Source: Paraglomus occultum (lineage: Eukaryota; Glomeromycota; Glomeromycetes; Paraglomerales; Paraglomeraceae). Taken from it: a stretch of 14,290 nt of DNA. Both the position numbers and the translations under genes were made by a program. Every line of letters begins with the position of its first letter. Positions within the stretch are counted from its first letter, which is position 1. A model generated the notes under the pieces. It had not been told where the DNA came from. It ran no database searches and saw only the letters and a program-made list of their open reading frames with translations. This document shows positions 1-7,456 of this stretch, one piece after another. The stretch covers positions 1 to 14,290 of the forward strand of contig CAJVPJ010000942.1 in assembly GCA_910592205.1 (NCBI GenBank), read 5' to 3'.

Positions 1-73
<73 letters not shown>
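1..73. repeat. Homopolymer A run at the window edge
   Basis: The first 73 bases are uninterrupted A, followed directly by unique sequence. It could be the poly(A) tail of a retroelement or processed copy whose body lies left of the window, a simple A microsatellite, or an assembly-edge artefact. Nothing inside the window decides between these. Confidence 0.9.
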
Positions 74-75
<2 letters not shown>

Positions 76-489
76 AGCGTGTGTGAGCCAATCAGATTTC
101 AAGAATCGCACGCAGATTATAATTCGCTTCCCTTTGGTATATTCCCTGACTGTAATATATCCTTTTGTGACGTGAATTTCCGTTTGACACACATTACGCC
201 ACCACCATTAAAAATTCATATATAGAGCGAAATAAACTTTGCAGTATAAGTGCCTGTTTATGTTATAATTGTATAATTAGAGCCCATTTGATCTTAAACT
301 TTATCAAAAATTCTCTTATTAAATTTATTTTTGATGTATTTAATGTCTTACGGGCGCTTCATATGACTTAATATTAATCTTACATTGCGTAAAGAATCAC
401 TAGCGCTAACAGGTATTTATTGGGCATGTGTTATCATAATTATTGGATGTTTGTGTTCTTGTTCCAAATCGATATAGTAATTATTAACG
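74..489. other. 3' flank of the F-box/kelch gene
   Basis: No gene is seen here. From about 152 onward the sequence is shared with 7106-7456 downstream of the copy B pseudogene. On the minus strand an AATAAA lies at 421-416, about 70 nt past the stop codon, and is a plausible polyadenylation signal. The matching position in copy B reads AATAAG. Other A/T-rich candidates also exist, so the assignment is tentative. Confidence 0.5.
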
Positions 490-1753
490 TCAACCAACTA
501 TCCATCCCATTGTTGTCTTTCCCGTTTTTGCATCATCGCCAATAAGAAAAGCTTTTCTTATACAACCAGACCAGTTACCAACGAATGCAACACAACTCAT
601 GCGTGGTAAACCCTGGACTCGAATATGACACCAAGATTTTTTCAAAGGTGAGAATATCTTCAAACATTCCCAAGGCTTTTCGATTTCGCCTTCCTCCCAA
701 TTGTCACCAACAACACCACCAATTATAGCGATGCGATTTCTTATGCAAAACATTGCAGCACCAACCCGTCGGCCAGGGCTTTGTTTCTGTCCGGAGGTGA
801 AAATCCATTCAGGTGGAAGTTTCAGCGGTGTCCATGTATAAGCCGTCGAAGAGATATACCTTAACCATTTATGATTTCGTATGTCATACGCCCACACATG
901 GCTATCAGTATGTAGTTCAGTTTTTTGTTTCGAGCCAATCCGCTGGCCTCCGTAAATATAAAGTCTACCGCGGGCTTTCAGCGTGCAATGTAAGGATCTC
1001 GCATATGGAAGATTGGGTATTTGATCGTGAATTGTCCAAACTCTATTTGCAATGTCGTACGTTGCAAAATCTTTACTATCATACGGACCATCTGTGAATT
1101 TAATAAATAAAATTATGTTAATTTTGAACTTTTTTTTCTCTCAATCGGACGTCGAAAATCATTGTCATGATAATACCGTCAGTCACACATTGACCGCCGT
1201 AAACCGCTAGATGGTTATGATCGATTGCGTTAAGCGAATGCATCGAACGAGCGGAAGGAATTGTTCCCTCCTGCGCTAAAATTTGCAGTTGCACATCGCG
1301 TACGTCAAACTCGTACAAGATGTTCGTTGGTTTTCCACTGAGCAGATCTATTCCACCATGGATATATATTTTGTTCAGAATCGATGATGTTGCCGGATAT
1401 TTGACAGGTCTATATGAATCAGATACTTTCATAGAAACGCTGATCCACTTAGGATTTTTGTCGTTTAGATCTATAATCCACGCCGTCGGATTTTCGATAG
1501 AAAAAACGAGTATGTATAGTGTTGATCCAATCAAAACGGCGTTACGATAATAAAGTCCGATCTCGGCAACACTGTCGTCGGAAATATTATATGATACACC
1601 ATGCCATTTTGGGAGAATTAATCCGTACCGCTTGAAACTGACAATTTTATAAAGTAAGCTGCACGTGAGGGATACGGTAACCAGATCCGGTGTATCCAGA
1701 TAATCGAGAATGATTTCGATCGTCTCAGTCGATATTGATAAAAGTGTGACCAT
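490..1753 (-). CDS. F-box and kelch-repeat protein, two exons
   Basis: This gene encodes a 392-residue protein in two exons, 1753-1177 and 1091-490. The 85-nt intron (1176-1092) runs from GTATTA to TTCACAG and interrupts a codon in phase 1. Residues 3-45 read as an F-box (hydrophobic start, then 'IIEIILDYLDTPDL'-like spacing, then a short second helix). From about residue 63 there are five or six kelch units, with the diagnostic Gly-Gly doublets at 133-134, 186-187, 240-241 and 317-318, each followed downstream by a Tyr/Asp and a Trp. Splicing is supported because it restores the third kelch unit across the junction (YGG, then Y-D-I and W) and leaves no stop. By family, an F-box binds Skp1 in an SCF ubiquitin ligase and the kelch propeller recruits the target; the target here is unknown. 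Start: the ATG at 1753 is the first in frame and directly precedes the F-box. The C-terminal tail after about residue 380 is uncertain, because copy B has one extra A at the matching place. No signal peptide or membrane segment is obvious. Confidence 0.85.
1092..1176 (-). other. Spliceosomal intron of the F-box/kelch gene
   Basis: This is a GT-AG intron of 85 nt, with donor G|GTATTA and acceptor TTCACAG, AT-rich in its 3' half. Removing it joins exon 1 after a single codon base to exon 2 and rebuilds an intact kelch unit. Without splicing, the exon 1 frame stops soon after reading in. The copy B intron is conserved at both ends. Confidence 0.75.
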
Positions 1754-2400
1754 AATTACCTTGGGAAAGAAAAGGTTACCACACGTTTCTTAACAAATAA
1801 CTAAATTAGAAAACGAGTAAATGAGTGAAATTTTTCGAAAGCTTAAGATCTTGTGGTCATTAATTATTGCGTGATAGGAGAATGTGTTGGGTGAAGGAAA
1901 GCAGTATATATATCATTGATTGTTCCACAAAATCATTCCACAGAGTTTAATCAATGCCATTTCTTTCCTGTTTGCGAACAGCATAAAACCTGTTTGAATC
2001 AAATGGCGTAAGCTTATTGTCAGGTTTTCCAATTATGGTGAAGTGTTAGACATTATGAGGATCCTTAGGTGGCCTTTTCCCAGTAAGTATGATTAAAACG
2101 CAGTATTCGATAAGGCGTGCTAGCTGAGCAGGACCGATGTAAAGCAAAGTTGTATAGTCGAAGCTAGCATTAATTTGCTGGCTATATTACTATTGCCCGG
2201 CGAAAATGAAAAGCCAAGAAATACTAAAAAATTTTTTAATACTTATTTGTTTTTATTTTCTGCTCAGTTTTACAAACGAAAACAGAAACAGTAAATATAG
2301 TTAAAAAGAGTTTTACGGAACGTTATTATTAGAAATAATTGGTGGGACTGCCTTATCGTATTTACACATTGTTTGTTTTATTCTTATCTAACTAGTTCGA
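1754..2400. other. Intergenic region upstream of the F-box/kelch gene
   Basis: No gene is recognised here. The segment is shared with copy B at 8695-9204 except for a 105-bp piece (1872-1976) that is missing from B. The missing piece is bounded by GCG at 1869-1871 and again at 1974-1976, the signature of a microhomology deletion in B. The region contains the candidate TATA element. Confidence 0.6.
1905..1913 (-). promoter_or_regulatory. Candidate TATA element of the F-box/kelch gene
   Basis: A TATATATAT stretch lies about 150 bp upstream of the start codon at 1753, inside the only part of the upstream flank that copy B has lost. AT-rich DNA produces such stretches by chance, so this is a position-based inference. 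No transcription start is visible. Confidence 0.3.
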
Positions 2401-3141
2401 GTGTTATACTTTAGTCAAAGTGTAATAACGTATTACTCGACATGTAGTTTGCGCGAATTGTCTCGCCAAGAAAACAAAAAAAAAACCAAACAAATTTGTG
2501 TTGACATTCGACGCAAAGCGTACAGAATACATATTCGTACATTGATTTCTTATTTTATCATCTCGCATACGTTTATAGCCAACATTGGAAAGTATTGTTA
2601 ATATCACGCCACTGATATCGTCATCAAGACAGTAACACATCATCTGGTGAAAAAACTAAAGACGTTATACCATCGGAAAAACTAACCCGTTTAGGAAAGT
2701 TTGCAAATGGCGCAATAAAAATATTCGGAAATTCTTGGAATAAATGTCGGTGATCGTTTCGATTTAAAGTTAGAAGTTTATGCAATGTAATGTACAACAA
2801 AACTCGCAATTTGAATGGCGTATCAGAACGTACGCCAACAAAAGCATGGAATTCTGTCTGTAAATTCTGTAAATACAATATTATTCGTCCGCTTTTTGAC
2901 TAGTAAAACTTGTTATGATAAAATTAATAGTAAAATTGCGTTATACCGTTACCGAAGTTTTGATACAAGTCGCTTATTTTTATATAGTTCAAAAATTTAA
3001 AATAGCGATTAGTATGACAGAGGAGGATTATGTCATCAGTATCTGTGAAGTTATTCCAACTCAGAATTCTACTGTAACAGTCACACAAACGTGGCGTCAA
3101 CATACAGAAAGCAAGTTTAAACTATGTTATTTACTGTAACT
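2401..3141. other. Shared region with short open frames, no recognised gene
   Basis: This matches 9205-10466 of block B, minus B's own insertions. Several short plus-strand frames are open. One at about 2626-2748 (reading D-S-N-T-S-S-G-E-K-T) keeps the same frame in B for its first third and then meets a stop there. A 74-codon frame at 2915-3139 is frameshifted in B. Neither resembles a family I know. They could be exons of a decayed spliced gene or chance frames. Confidence 0.35.
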
Positions 3142-3243
3142 TATTTCAGTTAGTTCAATCTGAACTGAGACATCTGAGTTCTGGACCGAGTGTCTGCGTT
3201 CGGAACTGAGACAACTAAGTTCTGGACTGAGTGACAGGGTTCA
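3142..3243 (+). repeat. Minisatellite-bearing small element, copy in block A
   Basis: Two direct units of about 41 bp start at 3162 and 3203 (GAACTGAGACAWCTRAGTTC, then TGGACYGAGTG). The same units occur in block B at 10498 and 10538, and in reverse orientation at the right edge of the window. The left end keeps 'TTATTTCAGTT' of the terminal inverted repeat seen in copy B, but the following bases and the right end are lost. This copy is therefore a truncated version of the element at 10467-10589. Confidence 0.65.
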
Positions 3244-3466
3244 CTATCGCATCGAATTACAATAATCCATGCACGTAATGTACAGGGGGAGTCTCAATAG
3301 GTCAAAATTTTTTCTGCTTTGTGCTTTTTTCTTTTTTTTTTTTTTTCACTATTAAAAATTCATAAGTCGGCAATTATGTAATTCCCGATAAATATAAACT
3401 GTAAATCGCCAAACATGTCTTATTTTAACACAATCAGATAAGTTGGCTTGCACGCAATAATGTCTT
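3244..3466. other. Block A-specific segment, unassigned
   Basis: This segment has no counterpart in block B, where unrelated sequence (10590-10722) occupies the same slot. It contains a T-rich run near 3328-3347. It also contains 'TACAGGGGGAGTCTC' near 3280, which resembles the TA plus terminal repeat start of some Tc1/mariner elements, but I find no partner end in the window. No gene is seen. Confidence 0.4.
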
Positions 3467-4030
3467 ACGTGACACATGTTTATCAATTTTTAACTGGTGC
3501 CATCAAGATCATACGATTAATGCAATAAACAGTTATCAGAAGTTTTAGAATTATATTAACTTTTATCGTACCGTAAGCTTTCCTTTGGTTTCCCATGTTA
3601 AGCAGGAGACAACTGAGAATGAAGAAGAAGAAGAAGAAGAAGAAGAAGAAGACGAGAAGAAGCAAAAGGTAGTTTTAAATAAAAAGCTTTAAACAGTTGA
3701 ATGGTTTGAATGAGTTATATCCGAGGGTGGGAGGGGTAACTGTATTATAAATTACATTGCAATAGTAAAATAATCTTGCAGATTAGCTTGTTTTAGAGAA
3801 TTGCCTTGCTTTTCCTTATCTCACGTTGCAAGTCTTTTATCACTGACAATACATAACTATTTAAATCTTTGATACTGACGGATTTCTTTATTTAATTTTT
3901 ATACAAATTTCCCTCTCCCCAGATATATTCTTTATCCCAATATGCCTATCCTGAAATTCCCATATTTTATTATTATAGATCATGACTCGTTTATATCTCC
4001 ATTTTTCATATACTGTATTACGTGGGTATT
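3467..4030. other. Shared 3' part of block A, no recognised gene
   Basis: This matches 10723-11291 of block B over its whole length. It holds a GAA microsatellite (3621-3650) that is greatly expanded relative to B. An ATG at 3982 opens a frame that runs out of the duplicated block into the mariner relic, so that start is an accident of the junction. No coding gene is supported. Confidence 0.5.
3621..3650 (+). repeat. (GAA)10 microsatellite
   Basis: Ten uninterrupted GAA units are followed by an imperfect tail (GACGAGAAGAAGC). Block B has only 'AAAGAAGAATAAGC' at the matching place near 10903-10915. The array therefore expanded in A or contracted in B after the duplication. Confidence 0.95.
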
Positions 4031-4680
4031 ATCTCATTGTCGAGAAACCAATTTTTTTGCAAAGCATTGTAAAACAACTGGAAGAAAATGAGCCGCAAAA
4101 ATCAACTATATCTTATTTTCGCTTCTTTGGTAAATGCAGAAATGCAACTCAACTCCTGGAAGAGTTGGTGAACGTAGAAGGGGAACAAGCATTGTCTATT
4201 AGCCCAATTAGACGCTTGGTTGCTACATTCAAAGGCGGGAAGAAGAATTAAAGACAAAGGCCCGTTCTGGACGTCCTCACAAAGCAGTGTCGTCAGAAAA
4301 AAGTTGCCCGTCGAATAGGCAATTTAGTAATTACTGCTGTCAAACAAGCTGACCCCCATTCTAATATTAAAAAAGGACAAATAGTAATGGCGGTGTCAAG
4401 GATAGGGTCATTTTTTACTTTTGAAGTCAATCACGCTGACTTTTTTTGCTTTTGTTAGCAATGGCCCGCATATTTCTATTAAAGTCGGTATTTCCCGTGA
4501 AAGAATTTCTTACATTTTTGCATGAAGAACTAAATCTCCACAAACTCTGTGCATAGTAATAGTGGGTTTCCCACAGGCTTTCAGAGGAACGTAAACAGAA
4601 TCGTGTCGAACTTTCCAAACAATTATTAAAAATTTTAGACGAAGGGTACAAAAACATTATTACTGGTGACGAGACATTAG
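4031..4680 (+). pseudogene. Mariner-type transposase, N-terminal half, decayed
   Basis: This is a relic of a Tc1/mariner-family cut-and-paste transposase. It shows, in order: a helix-turn-helix region (open frame 4088-4248, reading R-N-A-T-Q-L-L-E-E-L and ending in F-K-G-G); after a frame change, the linker K-A-R-S-G-R-P; then I-S-R-E-R-I-S-Y-I-F; then L-H-E-E-L-N-L-H-K-L-C-A, three stops at 4554-4562, and W-V-S-H-R-L. The last piece is the mariner signature that normally reads A-R-W-V-P-H-L. Finally comes I-T-G-D-E-T, whose Asp (4668-4670) is the first residue of the DDD catalytic triad. The gene breaks off there, where a MITE-like end begins. At least two frameshifts and the clustered stops make it non-functional. 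Its left terminal repeat and TA target site cannot be identified. Confidence 0.85.
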
Positions 4681-4855
4681 CCCTGTTCCGTGTCGCTCCC
4701 TGATTGGCTGATTAAAATCACATGATCTGAACAGATGGGAACCAAAATTTGCAGCGTCCATCCCCACCACAAAGGTTTTTATTAAAAAGTGCGAACGAAA
4801 TAAAAGTTGTGTTGCGAGGAAGGGTTCTAGGAAATACGTGGTTTATTTTTTTGCT
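4681..4855 (-). mobile_element. One end of a longer relative of the 336-bp MITE
   Basis: Read on the plus strand, this matches the reverse complement of the right half of the element at 9698-10033. Shared landmarks in order are CTGTTCCG, TCCCTGATTGG, ATCACATGAT, GATGGGAAC, AAATTTGCAG, GTCCATCC, TTTTTATTAA and GTTGTGTTGCG. The terminal repeat is shortened ('AGCCCTGTTCCG' against 'AGGCTGTTCAATTCTGTTCCG') and is preceded by ATT, the same three bases that flank the intact MITE. It ends where the foldback element begins. Confidence 0.75.
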
Positions 4856-5004
4856 TCAGATCAGAATTTATGTCAATTCCGAAGTGACATATGTCAGATC
4901 GGAATTTGTGTCAGATGAGAATAATAGAAAATTAGCAATAAACATGACAATGTTTTATTGAATAATATGTCAGTTTGGAAACGACATAAAATTCTGATCT
5001 GACA

Positions 5005-5222
5005 TGCCAAAATAAAAAGTATCCGACACTCTTTGAAATTTACTAGTAAAACATATAAAAAATCTTTTTTTTTCTAAAATCTCGATTGTGCGTGTTTACT
5101 ATGTGAATCACAATAATTTTGGTACTGTTGTGAAGCTAATTGATTGTATTTTTCGAAAAAAAAATAATGATAAACTCGATCCCGTTATTGCACTAGTACT
5201 AGAGCAACTGTTCAATGAAGTG
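5005..5222 (+). repeat. Left arm of the foldback hairpin
   Basis: It begins TGCCAAAA near 5005 and ends CAATGAAGTG at 5222. Its reverse complement is found at 5290-5485 with only a few differences, so the transcript or single strand would fold into a stem of about 200 bp. Confidence 0.9.
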
Positions 5223-5289
5223 ATAGCATGCACGTTACACATATGATTTTCATACGTTTTCATATTAATATGTGTAACATGATACCAGC

Positions 5290-5485
5290 CACTTCATTGA
5301 ACAGTTGCTCTAGTGCAATAACGGGATCGAGTTTATCATTATTTTTTTTTCGAAAAATACAATCAATTAGCTTCACAAATCATTACGATTCACATAGTAA
5401 ATACGCACAATCGAGATTTTAGGGAAAAAAAATTTTTTCATATGTTTTACTAGTAAATTTCAAAGAGTGTCGGATACTTTTGGCA
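5290..5485 (-). repeat. Right arm of the foldback hairpin
   Basis: This is the reverse complement of 5005-5222. Differences are the missing ACTAGT duplication, a shorter A-rich start, and scattered substitutions near 5381-5405. High arm-to-arm identity suggests either recent insertion or ongoing arm conversion. Confidence 0.9.
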
Positions 5486-5639
5486 GGGGGGTGTATGTCA
5501 CTTCGGGGTTGACGTAAATTCTAATCTGACATATTTTACTTCGGAATTGACATAAATTCCGATCTGACATACAATACCATTAAATCTTCAACTATCGTCT
5601 TTATTAGTATTAATAATGTTTCAGATAATATACTTCTAA

Positions 5640-6650
5640 CGTCCTGAAGAGTGTCCAATAAATCATTGCCTAAAAAGGGGATCAAAGAGTTAATAACGGA
5701 TAAAGTTGTGTTTTGTTAACAAACTTTCAGCTTTTTGATTATTTGCTTCTTCACATGTTACTGGATCAGTTGCCAGATGCCTAGTGATGTATTATTGATT
5801 AGCCACGCCTTAATAAGTCTATTTTTTCGTCCGTGCAAATCTTTTCATTTCTTCACTTAGTATCTATTCACCGCTTATATCCCGAAAAACACGATCACAG
5901 GTTCGTTATGAGTAAGAGTTTCAATAGGCTTCACAACGATTGGATTTCTCTCGGCAAGCCATTTGGAAGGCGAATATTCTAAAAGACTATCCAAACCAAA
6001 TTACTCACAAATTACCTCGTTCCCTTCTCGTCACGTACCTAATACGCTCTTGTTGGTCGGCATTCTCAAATAGCAATCGCTGATTGATTCTAGCTCTTCA
6101 TTCTTTTCGAAAAAAATTCGTACCTTGAATTGGACAACGATATGTGGACTCCAAAATCGCAAAAAGTCTGAACACCGGTACCTCGTATCATTAGAGAGTC
6201 TTAATTTTTTTCTCTTTTTCTTCCGAATCTAAAAAACTTGAATCCAGTTTAGTGGCTCGTTTAATATAAGACTTTTTAACGATGATCTGGTATAACGCCT
6301 TTCACACAAAGAGTAATTCTCTAGACAATCAAGGAATGCAGATAGTTCAGGACTATTTCCATTATTCCTCTTGCTGCAGAACTAGTCGACGCACGACGCC
6401 ATCTTTGATTTTCTTTAGTCTCGCATTCTACTAAGACTAACTGACTCTCGGCAAGAGAATCAACAAACATGGTAAGTCTTTGGCTTCCAGTCTTGCATCC
6501 ATTATGTACGTAGTGCAATGTTCAAACTGGGTCTAGGAGAAACCTTTTTTCTAAATACCCGTGGATTCTGAGACTATATGCTCGTAAAAGTATGTTGCTA
6601 CCGTTAGTTTCGTTTCTTATTTGAGTATTTAATCGATAAAGCCTCATTAT
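5640..6650 (-). pseudogene. Unrecognised decayed coding-like region
   Basis: No family is recognised. Reading the minus strand, several open pieces follow each other in changing frames: an ATG frame of 41 codons (6647-6522); an ATG frame of 65 codons (6518-6321); then a third frame open for 50 codons (6381-6232), one TAG, and open again for 65 codons (6228-6034). A piece ending at 5875 reads K-W-L-A-E-R-N-P-I-V, and one further down reads L-A-T-D-P-V-T-C-E-E-A. Composition (many charged residues, regular Leu/Ile) looks coding rather than random. The region lies inside the two ends of the MITE relative, so a degenerate transposase is possible, but I see no catalytic motif. A decayed host gene is equally possible. 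Confidence 0.3.
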
Positions 6651-6714
6651 GTTAAAATTTTTTACACCAATCAGATTACCGCAGACTATTCTAGAATCTG
6701 ATTTACAACTCTCG

Positions 6715-6900
6715 GAAGGATTCTACTGGCTTTCGGAAATATGTTGTTTTTGCAAGAATAACACTTGAAGTCTTGGAATGAAAAAAAAAAAAACCAAAAA
6801 ACGATGGAATGGAGGAACACGAAATTTGTCTTCAATTTTTACTGATTTTGATTGGCCGATACAATTTTGCCGTCGAACGAAAAACGAACAATATCCGATT
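6715..6900 (-). mobile_element. Other end of the MITE relative
   Basis: Read on the plus strand, this matches the reverse complement of the left half of the element at 9698-10033: GGCTTTCGGAAATAT, AAGAATAACACTTGAAGTCT, CTGATTTTGATTGG, ATACAATTTTGCCG, and a decayed terminal repeat followed by ATT (6898-6900). Its first 40 bases or so overlap in content with the last 40 of 4681-4855. The intact MITE contains that segment once. Confidence 0.7.
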
Positions 6901-7456
6901 AGGCGAAAGTCAAATATGCGTGATCTGAATTTTCGTATGCACAATAAGTAGTAATAGAAGAAATGATAATAACCATCTAAGCTTTGACTCGATACGCAAT
7001 TTGGGCAAAATCATCTTTTAAGAATAGGCATGATCGAGGATATTTTGGTGTGATATATGATTTATGATCATTATCTTTTTTGCACGTGCCAACCATCTAG
7101 CCAACGGTAATACCTTTTTGTGACGTAAAATTCCCGTTTCGGTACTTGCAATTCACCTCACGCCATTACCATTAAAAATTCAGTTATGAATCATATATAG
7201 GGCGAAATAAACTTTGCAGTCTAAGTGCCTGTTTATGTTATAATTGTATAATTAGGGCCCATTTGATCTTAAACTTTATCAAAAATTCTCTTATTAAATT
7301 TATTTTCGATGTATTTAATGTCTTACGGGCGCTTCATATGACTTAATCTTAAATTGCGTAAAGGATCACTAGCTAACAAGTACTTATTGGGCATGTGTTA
7401 TCATAATTGTTGGATGTTTGTGTTCTTGTTCCGAATCGATATAGTAATTATTAACG

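Larger units (their letters stand above)
152..4030 (+). repeat. Block A of a direct segmental duplication
   Basis: Long stretches of this segment reappear in the same order and orientation in block B (about 7106-11291). The left edge is near the shared 'ccttttgtgacgt' versus 'cctttttgtgacgt'. The right edge is the shared 'acgtgggta', after which A continues into a mariner relic and B into unrelated sequence. The copies are offset by about 6.95 kb at the left and 7.26 kb at the right, because each has its own insertions and deletions. The unit contains the F-box/kelch gene, its upstream flank, a minisatellite element and about 0.55 kb ending just past a shared ATGACTC motif. Edges are good to roughly 10-20 bp. 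Confidence 0.9.
4856..5567. mobile_element. Foldback (giant hairpin) transposable element
   Basis: This is a 0.7-kb palindromic element with three nested layers. The outer ends are inverted copies of units of about 35 bp (TCAGATCRGAATTTATGTCA, then ATTCCGAAGT), roughly two per side. Next come long arms at 5005-5222 and 5290-5485, nearly perfect inverted repeats of about 200 bp (the left arm has an extra ACTAGT and a longer A-rich start). The centre is a 67-bp loop with its own 11-bp inverted repeat, GTTACACATAT/ATATGTGTAAC (5234-5244 and 5268-5278). There is no coding potential. Long inverted ends built of short direct repeats are the hallmark of foldback elements, which move with help from another transposase. 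It sits between the two ends of the MITE relative. No clear target-site duplication is visible. Confidence 0.8.

Noticed and set aside
813-1097. Plus-strand open frame across the kelch exon, with a twin at 7769-8041
   Set aside because: It is a shadow of the conserved minus-strand kelch exon. Only the minus strand has family motifs, a splice junction and conservation of structural residues.
1320-1550. Plus-strand frame inside exon 1 of the F-box/kelch gene, with a twin at 8160-8483
   Set aside because: It is antisense to a well-supported exon and has no motif of its own.
2395-2412. tRNA-like AGTTCGAGT motif, also at 9199-9216
   Set aside because: No acceptor stem, D arm or anticodon arm can be drawn around it.
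2404-2878. Minus-strand frames of 79 and 84 codons
   Set aside because: They are not preserved in block B apart from chance, and they have no recognisable domain.
3982-4251. 89-codon ATG frame as a stand-alone gene
   Set aside because: Its first 16 codons or so lie in the duplicated block and the rest is the mariner N-terminal relic. The ATG is joined to it only by the junction.
4427-4657. 76-codon minus-strand frame
   Set aside because: It is antisense to the mariner relic, whose family motifs are on the plus strand.
5005-5485. Large hairpin considered as an RNA gene or replication origin
   Set aside because: The repeated end units and the insertion context fit a foldback element better. 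No RNA-gene signature or origin motif is visible.
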